Source of the DNA: Lutibacter sp. HS1-25
GTDB taxonomy: Bacteria; Bacteroidota; Bacteroidia; Flavobacteriales; Flavobacteriaceae
Length of the DNA stretch: 64,000 nucleotides
Direction of reading: 5' to 3'
Assembly: GCF_004121075.1 (NCBI RefSeq)
Contig: NZ_RHLN01000001.1
Location: forward strand, 62,001-126,000
Positions 15,899-24,287 of the stretch are shown piece after piece. Numbering within the stretch: position 1 is the stretch's first letter; the number at the start of each line of letters is the position of its first letter. The notes beneath the pieces are model-generated. The model saw nothing but the letters and a program-made list of their open reading frames with translations, had not been told where the DNA came from and searched no databases. A program made the position numbers and the translations under genes.

Positions 15899-16789
15899 AT
15901 GAAAAGGTTACTTGTTTTTCTCTGTTTTTTTTCAAGCATTTTTTTGGCGAATTCTCAAGAAATTCCTTTTGAAAAAAATGAAGTTGATGAAATTGTAGAT
16001 GACCTTTTAATTGAAGATTCATTCAACGATTTGTTGATTTCTTTAACAAATTTTCATTTTTTATATTTTTCATTAAACTACAGCAGTGATACTTATTTTT
16101 CGGGGCGCGCTATTGATGTAGATCAATTCAATCTTACACCTCAAATTACGTATATGAATTCCAAAGGTTTTTACGCCAGTATTTCAAGCATTATTTACAG
16201 CGAATTTATACCACATTGGGATGTTACCAACGCAACTGTGGGTTATGGAAAAAATGTTGGAAAAGATAAAATATTTAGATTTTACGGTTCTTTATCGGGT
16301 TATTTATATTCAAATAATGATGTTGAAGGCTTGTACAACGGCACTGCAAATGCAGGAATTGGAATTCAAAATAAAAAGAGAACGTTGGGTACCCAAATTT
16401 CAGGTTCATATTATTTTGGCGGAGAATCAACCTTTCAAATTGTATCTCGCAGTTATGCCAGTTTAAAATTACTTAAAACACCCAAACACAGTTTAAAATT
16501 TAGGCCGCAATTAAGCTTTATAACCGGTACGCAATTGGTTGATATTGGTAGTTTACCACTTCAAAAGGAAGCTTTAATAAAGGAAACTCAGGCCAACGAT
16601 GTAAATTTAACAAGCAATGTATATGCCTTAATTTACACACAATTAAATTTTCCGTTGCAATACAATTACAAGTCGCTAGACTTTGAAGTTGGTTATAATT
16701 TAAATATTCCAAACGCATTAGAAAACGAAACAGATTTAAAAAATACTGGTTTTTTTAATATTGCCATTGGCTATTTAATTGATTTATAG
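15899..16789 (+). CDS. Putative outer-membrane beta-barrel protein of unknown function
   Basis: 296 residues with a signal peptide (about 1-19, ending ANSQ). The rest is made of alternating amphipathic strands rich in Y, F, S and N (for example FYASISSIIYSEFIPHWDVT, FYGSLSGYLYS, LGTQISGSYYFGG) and ends near IAIGYLIDL. This is the look of an 8-12-strand barrel, though no named family is recognised. The ATG lies directly behind a terminator hairpin, so either the terminator is leaky or expression is attenuated. It may be the outermost element of the sigma-factor locus. Function is not assigned. Confidence 0.65.
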   Translation: MKRLLVFLCFFSSIFLANSQEIPFEKNEVDEIVDDLLIEDSFNDLLISLTNFHFLYFSLNYSSDTYFSGRAIDVDQFNLTPQITYMNSKGFYASISSIIYSEFIPHWDVTNATVGYGKNVGKDKIFRFYGSLSGYLYSNNDVEGLYNGTANAGIGIQNKKRTLGTQISGSYYFGGESTFQIVSRSYASLKLLKTPKHSLKFRPQLSFITGTQLVDIGSLPLQKEALIKETQANDVNLTSNVYALIYTQLNFPLQYNYKSLDFEVGYNLNIPNALENETDLKNTGFFNIAIGYLIDL

Positions 16790-16881
16790 CAGATAACTTA
16801 TTTTTTTAAGCTTCTTACTTTTTAAGTACAAGTTTTATTTTTATGATTGTTCATTGAAATAAAAAAAATTACTTTTGAAGT

Positions 16882-17331
16882 ATGATGAATCCTTTTGATG
16901 ATATTTATTTTATGAAGCGTGCTTTGCAAGAAGCGCAAATGGCTTTTGATAAAAATGAAGTTCCGGTTGGGGCTGTTATTGTAATTAACAATCAAATAAT
17001 TGCACGCGCCCACAATTTAACCGAAACTTTGAATGATGTTACAGCACATGCCGAAATGCAGGCTTTTACCGCTGCAGCCGACTTTTTAGGAGGTAAATAT
17101 TTAAAAGAATGTACCTTATATGTTACTTTAGAACCTTGTCAAATGTGTGCCGGAGCAAGCTACTGGACACAGATTGGCAAAATTGTATACGGTGCTTCTG
17201 AAGAAAAAAGAGGTTTTATAAACCTAAAAACCACGTTACATCCAAAAACAATTGTTTTAGGTGGTGTTTTGCAAAAAGAATGTAGTGAGTTGTTAACTCG
17301 TTTCTTTATTGAAAAACGAAATTTAAATTGA
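16882..17331 (+). CDS. tadA: tRNA-specific adenosine deaminase-type nucleoside deaminase
   Basis: 149 residues, cytidine-deaminase fold. Zinc ligands and catalytic Glu are visible: HAEMQ (about 55-59) and PCQMCAGA (about 86-93). The spacing and the N-terminal MKRALQEAQMAFDKNEVPVGAVIV fit TadA, which converts A34 to inosine in tRNA-Arg(ACG). A guanine deaminase role is less likely given the length and motifs. Two adjacent Met codons (16882, 16885) are both possible starts. It appears to be a single-gene unit. Confidence 0.88.
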   Translation: MMNPFDDIYFMKRALQEAQMAFDKNEVPVGAVIVINNQIIARAHNLTETLNDVTAHAEMQAFTAAADFLGGKYLKECTLYVTLEPCQMCAGASYWTQIGKIVYGASEEKRGFINLKTTLHPKTIVLGGVLQKECSELLTRFFIEKRNLN

Positions 17332-17488
17332 TTTTAGGTTAAATTTTAAGATGTTTTAAAAGTCCATTTTTATTGCTAAATAGTTACATTTAGCAGTAGC
17401 TACAATCAATAAATTGCAATTCAGTTAAAAAACAAATGCTCAGCCACTAACAACCAAATAGCAAAAATCAAATTATTTTTCAGGCTAT

Positions 17489-17496
17489 TATATTTG
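17489..17496 (+). promoter_or_regulatory. Candidate -7 element (TATATTTG) of the TPR-DUF4292-EnvC operon
   Basis: Exact TAnnTTTG match 15 bp before the ATG at 17512; no TTG at the expected -33 distance. Confidence 0.4.
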
Positions 17497-17511
17497 TATA
17501 TTGCGCAAAAT

Positions 17512-18498
17512 ATGAAGAATAGGTTTTTATATGGTTTATTGTGTTTGGGAATTTTAGTAATTTCTAAGGTTTCTTATGCGCAAGAATTAGATTCAATAAT
17601 GGCTTTTTCTCAAAATAAATCATCAAAAAAGGAAGATAATTCTTTAAAATTTCAGACTTATTTTTTTGAGGCTTTAAAACAAAATGCCATTAATAATCAT
17701 AGCAAAGCCATTGAAAGTTTGGAGCAATGTATGGCAATTGACAATAACAATACAGCAGTTCACTTTGAATTTTCAAAAAATTATTTTGGCTTAAAAAAAT
17801 ACAATGAAGCTCAAATATTTATTGATAATGCTTTAAAAAACGAGCCTGAAAACGTTTATTTATTAAATTATAAAGTGCTTATTTTTAAAAGACAACGTAA
17901 TTTTACTGACGCAATTGTTGTTCAAAAAAAATTGATTAAAATAAATCCAAAATATTCAGAAGATTTGATATTGTTGTATTTGCAAAATCAAGAGTACGAA
18001 AATGCTGAAAAAATGATTGTTGAAGTTGAAAAAAAAGCCTTGGGAAGCACCAAAATTATAGGATATAAAAAATATTTAGACCGAAAATTAATTGGGGCAG
18101 ATACCTTAAATGTGGCGCAAAATGAAACAGAAAATAATGTAGATTTGGCAACATTAAAAAAGCAATTCAACCTTAAAAAAGATTATAAAGTTTTGGTCAA
18201 TATTTTAAATTATGAAGCCGAAAACAACTTGTTTGAAATGTTAGTAACCGATAGTGCAAATGGTTTAGAATTTTATCCTTCTCAGCCTTTTTTGTATAAA
18301 ATGAATGGTTTGGCCTTAAATAAGTTAGCAAAATATAATGAGGCAATTGCCGTTTTAACTATTGGCATTGATTTTGTAATAGATAACAATGTGTTGGAAG
18401 CCGATTTTTATGAGCAGCTTGCAATTAGTTACCAAGGTTTAAACAATAAAAATGAAGCTTTAAAATACCAACAAAAAGCTGCAGAATTAAGACGTTAA
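17512..18498 (+). CDS. Secreted tetratricopeptide-repeat protein
   Basis: 328 residues from the ATG at 17512, which gives a signal peptide (about 1-24, ending SYAQ). TPR motifs run through the protein: KAIESLEQCMAIDNNNTAVHF, YNEAQIFIDNALKNEPENVYL, FTDAIVVQKKLIKINPKYSED, and at the C-terminus YNEAIAVLTIGIDFV and NKNEALKYQQKAAELRR. It is a scaffold for protein contacts, probably periplasmic. It heads a tight operon with the DUF4292 lipoprotein (7 bp gap) and the EnvC-like activator (1-bp overlap), a gene set I recognise as recurring in Flavobacteriaceae; cell-envelope assembly or division is the inferred role. Confidence 0.82.
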   Translation: MKNRFLYGLLCLGILVISKVSYAQELDSIMAFSQNKSSKKEDNSLKFQTYFFEALKQNAINNHSKAIESLEQCMAIDNNNTAVHFEFSKNYFGLKKYNEAQIFIDNALKNEPENVYLLNYKVLIFKRQRNFTDAIVVQKKLIKINPKYSEDLILLYLQNQEYENAEKMIVEVEKKALGSTKIIGYKKYLDRKLIGADTLNVAQNETENNVDLATLKKQFNLKKDYKVLVNILNYEAENNLFEMLVTDSANGLEFYPSQPFLYKMNGLALNKLAKYNEAIAVLTIGIDFVIDNNVLEADFYEQLAISYQGLNNKNEALKYQQKAAELRR

Positions 18499-18505
18499 AA
18501 ATAAA

Positions 18506-19282
18506 ATGAGATATAAATTACTAATATTAATAGTTGTTTTTTTAGCAATTACGGGGTGTAAATCTAAAAAAAATGCCACTGATACTAATGCTATTGAAGT
18601 GGTTTCAGCAAAAAAACTGATAAACGATCATTATGCACATGCTTTTGATAAAAAAACCCTTTCAGCAAATATAAATGCTAAATATGCCGATACAAAAGCT
18701 TCGGTTTCCATAAATATTAAATTGCGTTTGGAAAAAGACAAAACCATTTGGATGAGCGCTACAAAAATGGGTTTTCCAATTGCTAAAATTTTGATTACAC
18801 CAAAAAGTGTTCAATATTATGAAAAATTAGAAAGAACTTATTTTGATGGAGATTTTTCGTTGTTAAGTAAATGGTTAGGAACCGAGTTGGATTTTAAAAA
18901 GGTTCAGGATTTATTGGTTGGGCAAGCTGTTTTAAATTTAAAAGACGAAAAATATGATGTTAAAATTAGCAATAATTCTTACGAATTAAGACCAAGACAC
19001 GCCAATGATTTATTTGCTATTTTATTTTTTATGAACCGAGAAAATTATAAATTAGACAAGCAAGAAATTAGAAACCCTAAAAAAGCCCAAATGCTTGATA
19101 TTTCGTATCCATCATATACTGAAATTGAAGGGGAACAATTTCCAAAAAACATTGATATTGAGGTAATTGACATTGATAAAAAAACCTTGGTAAACATAGA
19201 GTATAAGTCGGTTGAGTTTAATAATAAATTAACTTTTCCTTTTGAAATTCCTTCAGGATATAAAAAAATTAGTTTAAAATAA
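18506..19282 (+). CDS. DUF4292 family lipoprotein
   Basis: 258 residues with a lipoprotein signal ending ITGC (Cys18). The residues after Cys are KSKK, so no acidic surface-export signal is present and a periplasm-facing outer-membrane anchor is likely. The body (about 45-255) is a beta-rich fold with AKYADTKASVSINIKLRLEKD and IWMSATKMGFPIAKILIT, the pattern of DUF4292, distantly similar to LolA/LolB-like lipid-binding proteins. That relation and any lipoprotein-carrier function are inference. It lies between a TPR gene and the EnvC-like gene, sharing one base with the latter (TAATG). Confidence 0.82.
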   Translation: MRYKLLILIVVFLAITGCKSKKNATDTNAIEVVSAKKLINDHYAHAFDKKTLSANINAKYADTKASVSINIKLRLEKDKTIWMSATKMGFPIAKILITPKSVQYYEKLERTYFDGDFSLLSKWLGTELDFKKVQDLLVGQAVLNLKDEKYDVKISNNSYELRPRHANDLFAILFFMNRENYKLDKQEIRNPKKAQMLDISYPSYTEIEGEQFPKNIDIEVIDIDKKTLVNIEYKSVEFNNKLTFPFEIPSGYKKISLK

Positions 19283-20502
19283 TGCAGTTGAAATTTAAGT
19301 GTGTCATTCTTTTTTTAGCAGTTGTTTTTAGTGCAAATCTGTTTGGACAAACATCTAGAGAGGCATTGGAAGCCCGTAGAATTCAACTTCAAAAAGACAA
19401 AGTATATATCAATGCTTTGTTATCTAATACAAAAAGAGATGAGAAAAATTTATTGTTAGAGTTAATAGATATTAATAAAAAAATTGCCACTAGCGAGAAA
19501 ATTATTGCAGTTATAGATAAAGAATCTAAAATGTTACGCAATGAAATTTACACAAATCAACTAACAATAAATCAAAATAAACGTGATTTAGAAGCTTTAA
19601 AAAAGGATTATGCTGATATGATTTATAAATCGTACAAAAGCAAATCTCAAAATAGCAGAATCATGTTTTTGTTGTCTTCTGAAAACTTTTTTCAGGCGTA
19701 TAAACGATTTCAATATATGAAACAATACACGTCTTTTAGAAAAATGCAAGGCGAAGAAATTCAATTAAAAACACAAGAATTACAATCCTTAACCGATTCT
19801 TTAACAATTAAAAAGAAACAAAAAGAAGCACTTTTAAACGATAAAAAAGGAGAGCAGGCAATTGTTGAAAAGGAGAAAAAAGAGCAACAAATTGTTTTAA
19901 ATCAGGTTAAAAAGAAAGAAAATAAGTACGAAAGACAGTTAAAAGAGTTTTTTAAAGAAGAAGCGCGTATTGATGCTCAAATTGATAAGATAATTAGAGA
20001 TGCAATTGCCGCTTCTAACAAAAAAAGTGGAACAACTACAACGGCATCTGGCACTTTTGCGCTGACTGCAGAAGCTAAAGAATTGGCTTCGCAATTTGTG
20101 TCTAATAAAGGAAAGCTACCTTGGCCTGTTGAAAAAGGTTATGTTTTTTTATATTACGGTAAACAGCCGCATCCAATTGTAAAAACGGCAACTATTGAAA
20201 GTAATGGAGTGCGAATTGAAACCAGTGCAGGTAGTAAAGCAAGAGCTGTTTTTAAAGGAACCGTTTTGGCTGTTCAGGTAATGTCGGGTAATAAAAAGGC
20301 TGTTTTAATTCAGCATGGTAATTTTATTACAGTGTATAAAAATTTAGAAAATGTTACTGTAAGTACTGGCGATAATGTCGATACAAAACAAGAAATAGGT
20401 ACTATTTTTACCGATAAAGTAACCGGAAAAACAATTTTAGGTTTTGTGCTATCTAAAAATACAACAACTGAAGATCCAGCTTTGTGGATATATAAAATGT
20501 AA
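19282..20502 (+). CDS. EnvC-like murein hydrolase activator (degenerate M23/LytM)
   Basis: 406 residues: signal peptide (about 1-22, ending LFGQ), a long coiled coil (about 23-250, heptads rich in E, K and L) and a LytM/M23 domain (about 275-400). Metal ligands of active M23 peptidases are lost: the HGxGxxTxYxHL block reads HGNFITVYKNL, the G-x-D-I block reads NGVRIET, and no terminal H-x-H is seen. This is the state of EnvC, which activates amidases at the septum rather than cutting itself. Its stop codon touches the stop of the convergent thioesterase gene with no gap. Confidence 0.88.
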   Translation: MQLKFKCVILFLAVVFSANLFGQTSREALEARRIQLQKDKVYINALLSNTKRDEKNLLLELIDINKKIATSEKIIAVIDKESKMLRNEIYTNQLTINQNKRDLEALKKDYADMIYKSYKSKSQNSRIMFLLSSENFFQAYKRFQYMKQYTSFRKMQGEEIQLKTQELQSLTDSLTIKKKQKEALLNDKKGEQAIVEKEKKEQQIVLNQVKKKENKYERQLKEFFKEEARIDAQIDKIIRDAIAASNKKSGTTTTASGTFALTAEAKELASQFVSNKGKLPWPVEKGYVFLYYGKQPHPIVKTATIESNGVRIETSAGSKARAVFKGTVLAVQVMSGNKKAVLIQHGNFITVYKNLENVTVSTGDNVDTKQEIGTIFTDKVTGKTILGFVLSKNTTTEDPALWIYKM

Positions 20503-21012
20503 TTAGGTAAACAACGCTTTTAGTTCAGTAGCATCTTGCGGATTCATTTTTCCCGAAAGTATCAAACTTAATTGTTTTCTGCGTAATGCACCATCATAAC
20601 GTGCTATTTCTAAATCGGTTTCGGGTTTTATTTGCGGAATTTCAACGGGAGTTCCAGATTTGTCAACAGCTACAAAAGTGTAAATACCTTCATTTACTTT
20701 TGTAATTTCTTGAGTTTCTCGGTCTTCAACCCAAACATCAGCATAAACTTCCATAGACGATTTAAAGGCGCGAGATACTTTGGCTTCAATAGTTACAACA
20801 CTTCCAAGTTTAATGGCTTTGGTAAACGCTACATGATTTACGGTGGCTGTAACTGCTATTTGGCGTGAGTGTCTTCGGGCAGCAATGCTGCAAGCTCTGT
20901 CCATTCTTGCCAACAATTCGCCACCAAACAAGTTTCCTAGCGGATTTGTTTCACCAGGTAAAACAACATCTGTTAAAATAGTTAAAGATTCTTTGGGTGA
21001 TTTTACCAACAT
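20503..21012 (-). CDS. Acyl-CoA thioesterase, hotdog fold
   Basis: 169 residues of the cytosolic acyl-CoA hydrolase (YciA/BACH-like) hotdog family: GETNPLGNLFGGELLARMDRACSIAARRHS near 20-48, with the family D/N-G-E substrate residues, and VTATVNHVAFTKAIKLGSVVTIEAKV near 51-77. It hydrolyses acyl-CoA to free acid and CoA. The gene is convergent with the EnvC-like gene and abuts it directly, and no terminator fits between them, so read-through antisense transcription is possible. The substrate chain length is not readable. Confidence 0.9.
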   Translation of the reverse strand: MLVKSPKESLTILTDVVLPGETNPLGNLFGGELLARMDRACSIAARRHSRQIAVTATVNHVAFTKAIKLGSVVTIEAKVSRAFKSSMEVYADVWVEDRETQEITKVNEGIYTFVAVDKSGTPVEIPQIKPETDLEIARYDGALRRKQLSLILSGKMNPQDATELKALFT

Positions 21013-21229
21013 AAAAATGCGTTTTTTGTAAATATAATGCTATTATTTGAAAAAAGTAAAATTATAAAAACAGGCCATTGTTTCATGTTAAAATGCGGGT
21101 ATTTATTTTAGAAAATTAACAAATAAATTAAATTTGAAGGATTAACTAATTAAATGTTCCAATAAGTTTGAAGACCTTCACAAATAACACTAATTTTAAT
21201 AAATAATTAGAGACATTGACTTTTTACAA

Positions 21230-23860
21230 ATGGCAAACTATCAAATTCTTTCTACAAAATTAAACCGACCAACATGTTTTCACCAGTACTTTAAAAGAGA
21301 ACGATTAGATCATCTTTTAGAACAAGGCAGTCATAAAGTAGCTACAATTATTTGTGCAGGTGCAGGTTATGGTAAAAGTACACTTGTGAGCCAATGGGTT
21401 AAAAATAAGGAAGCAATTTGGCTGAGTTGTGATGCTGATATGAATGAATTGCCAGTTTTTTTAAGTTATGTTGTTCACGGATTTGCAAAAGAAAAGGTAA
21501 ATCCATTTGCCGAAACTTCAAAATTACTAGCTTCTCAAAATACCATTTCAGACGATTTGTTAATCAATACATTTATTTCTGAAACCAATAACACAACCAA
21601 AAAAGTATTTGTTGTTTTTGACGATTTTCATTTATTAAAAAATCCTTATATAATTAAGTTAGTAGAGACGTATTTAACTTTTCCGCCTCAAAATATTCAT
21701 GTAATTATTCTTTCTAGGCACGATTTAATTTTTTCATTTCCAAGGTATCGATTAAACAATGCCATATTAGATATACGGATGAAAGATTTAAATTTGACAT
21801 TAGACGAACTTAAAATGTATGCTAAAACCTGTTTTGATTTAGCATTAAGCAAAGAGCAGCTAAATTTAATTTTACGTAAAACTGAAGGTTGGTTTTTAGG
21901 CGTAAATCAAATATTATATGCTTATAAAGAATTAAATGCACCATTGGCAAATAAAAATGATGTTTTAAGTCAGCACCAGTTTAGTGATTATTTTAGAGAT
22001 GAGGTAATTACATTGCAATCTGAAGATAGCCAAAAGGTGTTGTTTATATGTTCGTTATTTAGTCAGTTTAATAAAGAACTTGTTGATTGTATTTTAAATA
22101 CCATTGCGCCAGAAATATCTCAAACTACTATTAACAATACCTTAGTTAATAAAAATAATTTTATTATTGGGTTAGATTCTGTAAATCAATGGTATAGATT
22201 TCATCATCAGTTTCATGAGGCATTAAATCTTAATTTTAAAAATCATCCGTTTAACATTTTTCGTTCAGAATGTCTACAAATAGGAGGTGAGTGGTTGATA
22301 AAACACCATTTATACGAGGATGGAATTATAAAAACCATAGAATCGGGTAAAATAAAACTAGCTGTAAAACAGTTACATAAGTTAAGATACAAACTTTTAA
22401 ATACAGACCAATACGGGCGATTGGCAAATATATTATCGTTATTTCCGCTAGATATTCAGGATAGTGATACAGAGCTACTGCTTATTAAAGCATTTGTTTT
22501 AGAAAATCAGGGTAAAAACGATGTTTTAGAGATTTTATTAACCAAATTAAATCCTGTGGTTGCTAAAAATTCATTAACCAAGCAGCAATTAGGTGAGTAC
22601 AAAGTTTTAGACGGACTTTTAAATAACTTTTCAGGAAACTATAAAAAAGCGCTAACACAATTTAATGAAGCTTTAGAACTGCTAAAACCAAATGCCGAAT
22701 CTATTATAACTTTTGCTTGTGGTCAAAAGGCCTTGGTGCTAAATTCGTTAAATAAATACAACCAATCTTTAAGTTTTTTAACAACACGTTTAAATGCTCT
22801 TAATAAAAATCAACATCAAAGTATTGTAAGGATTCTTACTTCAAAAATGTTGATTTATGGTTTTAGAAGTGATTTAAGAAATATGCAAGGAATTATTCCT
22901 GAGATTATTAAAAAAAGTGAAAAACATGGTTTTCATGAAACACATGGAATGGCATTGTATTATCAAATAGAACTAAATTACAGAACAGGAAAATACAAGC
23001 AATGTGATGTTTTATTTGAAGAAGGTCGTAAATTACGTTATTTAATGCGTCCGGGATGGTATGGCTATTTAATGTGTGCCCAAGTTTATTGTGATTTGTA
23101 TTCAAACAAAGAAAAACTTCAGGAGAGTTTAAATGAATTTGAAGCTTTTTCGAGAGAAGAAAATGCAGAAAATATTTTTCAACTTCAAAATATACTTTTA
23201 ATAGAAATTGCATTAAAAAACAAAAACTATAAGGAAGTACTTCAACTTCATGAGCAAACCAATTACCATATAAACCCACCTATTTTATTTCATTTTTTAC
23301 CTCAGGTAACCCAGTTAAAAGTACTATTGTACGTAAATGAGACTCATAATTTTGATGAATTTTATACAGCTTCAAAAAAATTATGGGATTATGTAAATAG
23401 TCAATCGCAAGTTAACTTATTGTTGAAGTTAAATATTATAACTTCAGTTGCAGCTTTTATGCAGCATAAAAAAGAAGAAGCATTTAACTATATGAATGCT
23501 GCATTAACTATTTCTGAAGATACAGGTGATTTAACGGTATATGTTGAGTTTTCTCAACACGTTTACGAAATATTGTCGACTATAACAGTAGATAAATCGT
23601 TGGCGCATCATTTAAAAGATGTATTGTCTTTTTTTGAAATGCTAAACGATAAAAAAGTAAATGGAATTGTTTTTAAAGAACGAGATATAAAAATATTAGA
23701 ATTGGTTGCAAAAGGACATACAAATGGTCAAATAGCAGATGAAATGTTTTTATCGCCAGAATCTGTGAAAAAATATTTGTATCATATTTTTCAGGATTTA
23801 GATGTTAAAAGTAGAATGAATGCTGTTTTAGAAGCAAGGCGTCTTGGTTTAATACATTAA
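21230..23860 (+). CDS. MalT-type LuxR-family transcriptional regulator (STAND ATPase)
   Basis: 876 residues. N-terminal NTPase with Walker A GAGYGKST (44-51) and a Walker B-like VFVVFDDFHLLKNP (about 125-138). A long helical sensor of TPR-like repeats occupies about 340-790. A C-terminal LuxR helix-turn-helix lies at about 810-870 (FKERDIKILELVAKGHTNGQ, then SPESVKKYLYHIF and DVKSRMNAVLEARRLGLI). MalT relatives bind ATP and an inducer, oligomerise and activate transcription. It sits upstream of a small gene and a serine hydrolase in the same direction, its likely targets. Its long 217-bp upstream region holds no other gene. The inducer is unknown. Confidence 0.9.
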   Translation: MANYQILSTKLNRPTCFHQYFKRERLDHLLEQGSHKVATIICAGAGYGKSTLVSQWVKNKEAIWLSCDADMNELPVFLSYVVHGFAKEKVNPFAETSKLLASQNTISDDLLINTFISETNNTTKKVFVVFDDFHLLKNPYIIKLVETYLTFPPQNIHVIILSRHDLIFSFPRYRLNNAILDIRMKDLNLTLDELKMYAKTCFDLALSKEQLNLILRKTEGWFLGVNQILYAYKELNAPLANKNDVLSQHQFSDYFRDEVITLQSEDSQKVLFICSLFSQFNKELVDCILNTIAPEISQTTINNTLVNKNNFIIGLDSVNQWYRFHHQFHEALNLNFKNHPFNIFRSECLQIGGEWLIKHHLYEDGIIKTIESGKIKLAVKQLHKLRYKLLNTDQYGRLANILSLFPLDIQDSDTELLLIKAFVLENQGKNDVLEILLTKLNPVVAKNSLTKQQLGEYKVLDGLLNNFSGNYKKALTQFNEALELLKPNAESIITFACGQKALVLNSLNKYNQSLSFLTTRLNALNKNQHQSIVRILTSKMLIYGFRSDLRNMQGIIPEIIKKSEKHGFHETHGMALYYQIELNYRTGKYKQCDVLFEEGRKLRYLMRPGWYGYLMCAQVYCDLYSNKEKLQESLNEFEAFSREENAENIFQLQNILLIEIALKNKNYKEVLQLHEQTNYHINPPILFHFLPQVTQLKVLLYVNETHNFDEFYTASKKLWDYVNSQSQVNLLLKLNIITSVAAFMQHKKEEAFNYMNAALTISEDTGDLTVYVEFSQHVYEILSTITVDKSLAHHLKDVLSFFEMLNDKKVNGIVFKERDIKILELVAKGHTNGQIADEMFLSPESVKKYLYHIFQDLDVKSRMNAVLEARRLGLIH

Positions 23861-23939
23861 TTACTTATCTTTTTTAATAGAACAATCTTTACAATAACAC
23901 TTTAAAAATCATTTTTTTAAAAGTGTCAACTTTAGTGGA

Positions 23940-23970
23940 TTGTCTATTTTTTCATGCTGCTGTAATTTAG
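23940..23970 (+). promoter_or_regulatory. Possible promoter of the small-protein/serine-hydrolase unit
   Basis: TTG (23940-23942), 20-bp spacer, TAATTTAG (23963-23970, one base off TAnnTTTG), ending just before the ATG at 23975. It would give an almost leaderless mRNA. Confidence 0.35.
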
Positions 23971-23974
23971 CAAT

Positions 23975-24226
23975 ATGAAAAATACAACACAACATAGCAA
24001 TAGTTTTTCTTCACCAGCATCTTATGCATTAATGGTTTTTCGTGAATTACCGTTAGCGCAATCTGAATGGTTAGTTACTGAAAATTTACAAATTTTTGGT
24101 AAGGAAGAAAATGGTACTATTTATTCATTAAAAGAAACATTTAAAGATCAAACGCATCTTTTAGGTTTTATAGATAAATTAAATGAAGATCATTTTACCA
24201 TAATTTCAATAAACAAAATTCAATAA
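23975..24226 (+). CDS. Small protein of unknown function
   Basis: 83 residues, no signal peptide or membrane span. The sequence includes ASYALMVFRELPLAQSEWLVTEN and ends in a short DHFTIISINKIQ; no family is recognised. It lies 115 bp after the LuxR-type regulator and 62 bp before the serine hydrolase, in the same orientation. The coding look (clean ATG, plausible promoter, normal composition) supports it as a real gene. A role as an inhibitor, chaperone or sensor for the hydrolase would be guesswork. Confidence 0.6.
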   Translation: MKNTTQHSNSFSSPASYALMVFRELPLAQSEWLVTENLQIFGKEENGTIYSLKETFKDQTHLLGFIDKLNEDHFTIISINKIQ

Positions 24227-24287
24227 GTTTTTTTAAAAAAAAGCAAATAATATTAATTCATTATATAAACATTTAAATTTCAACATC

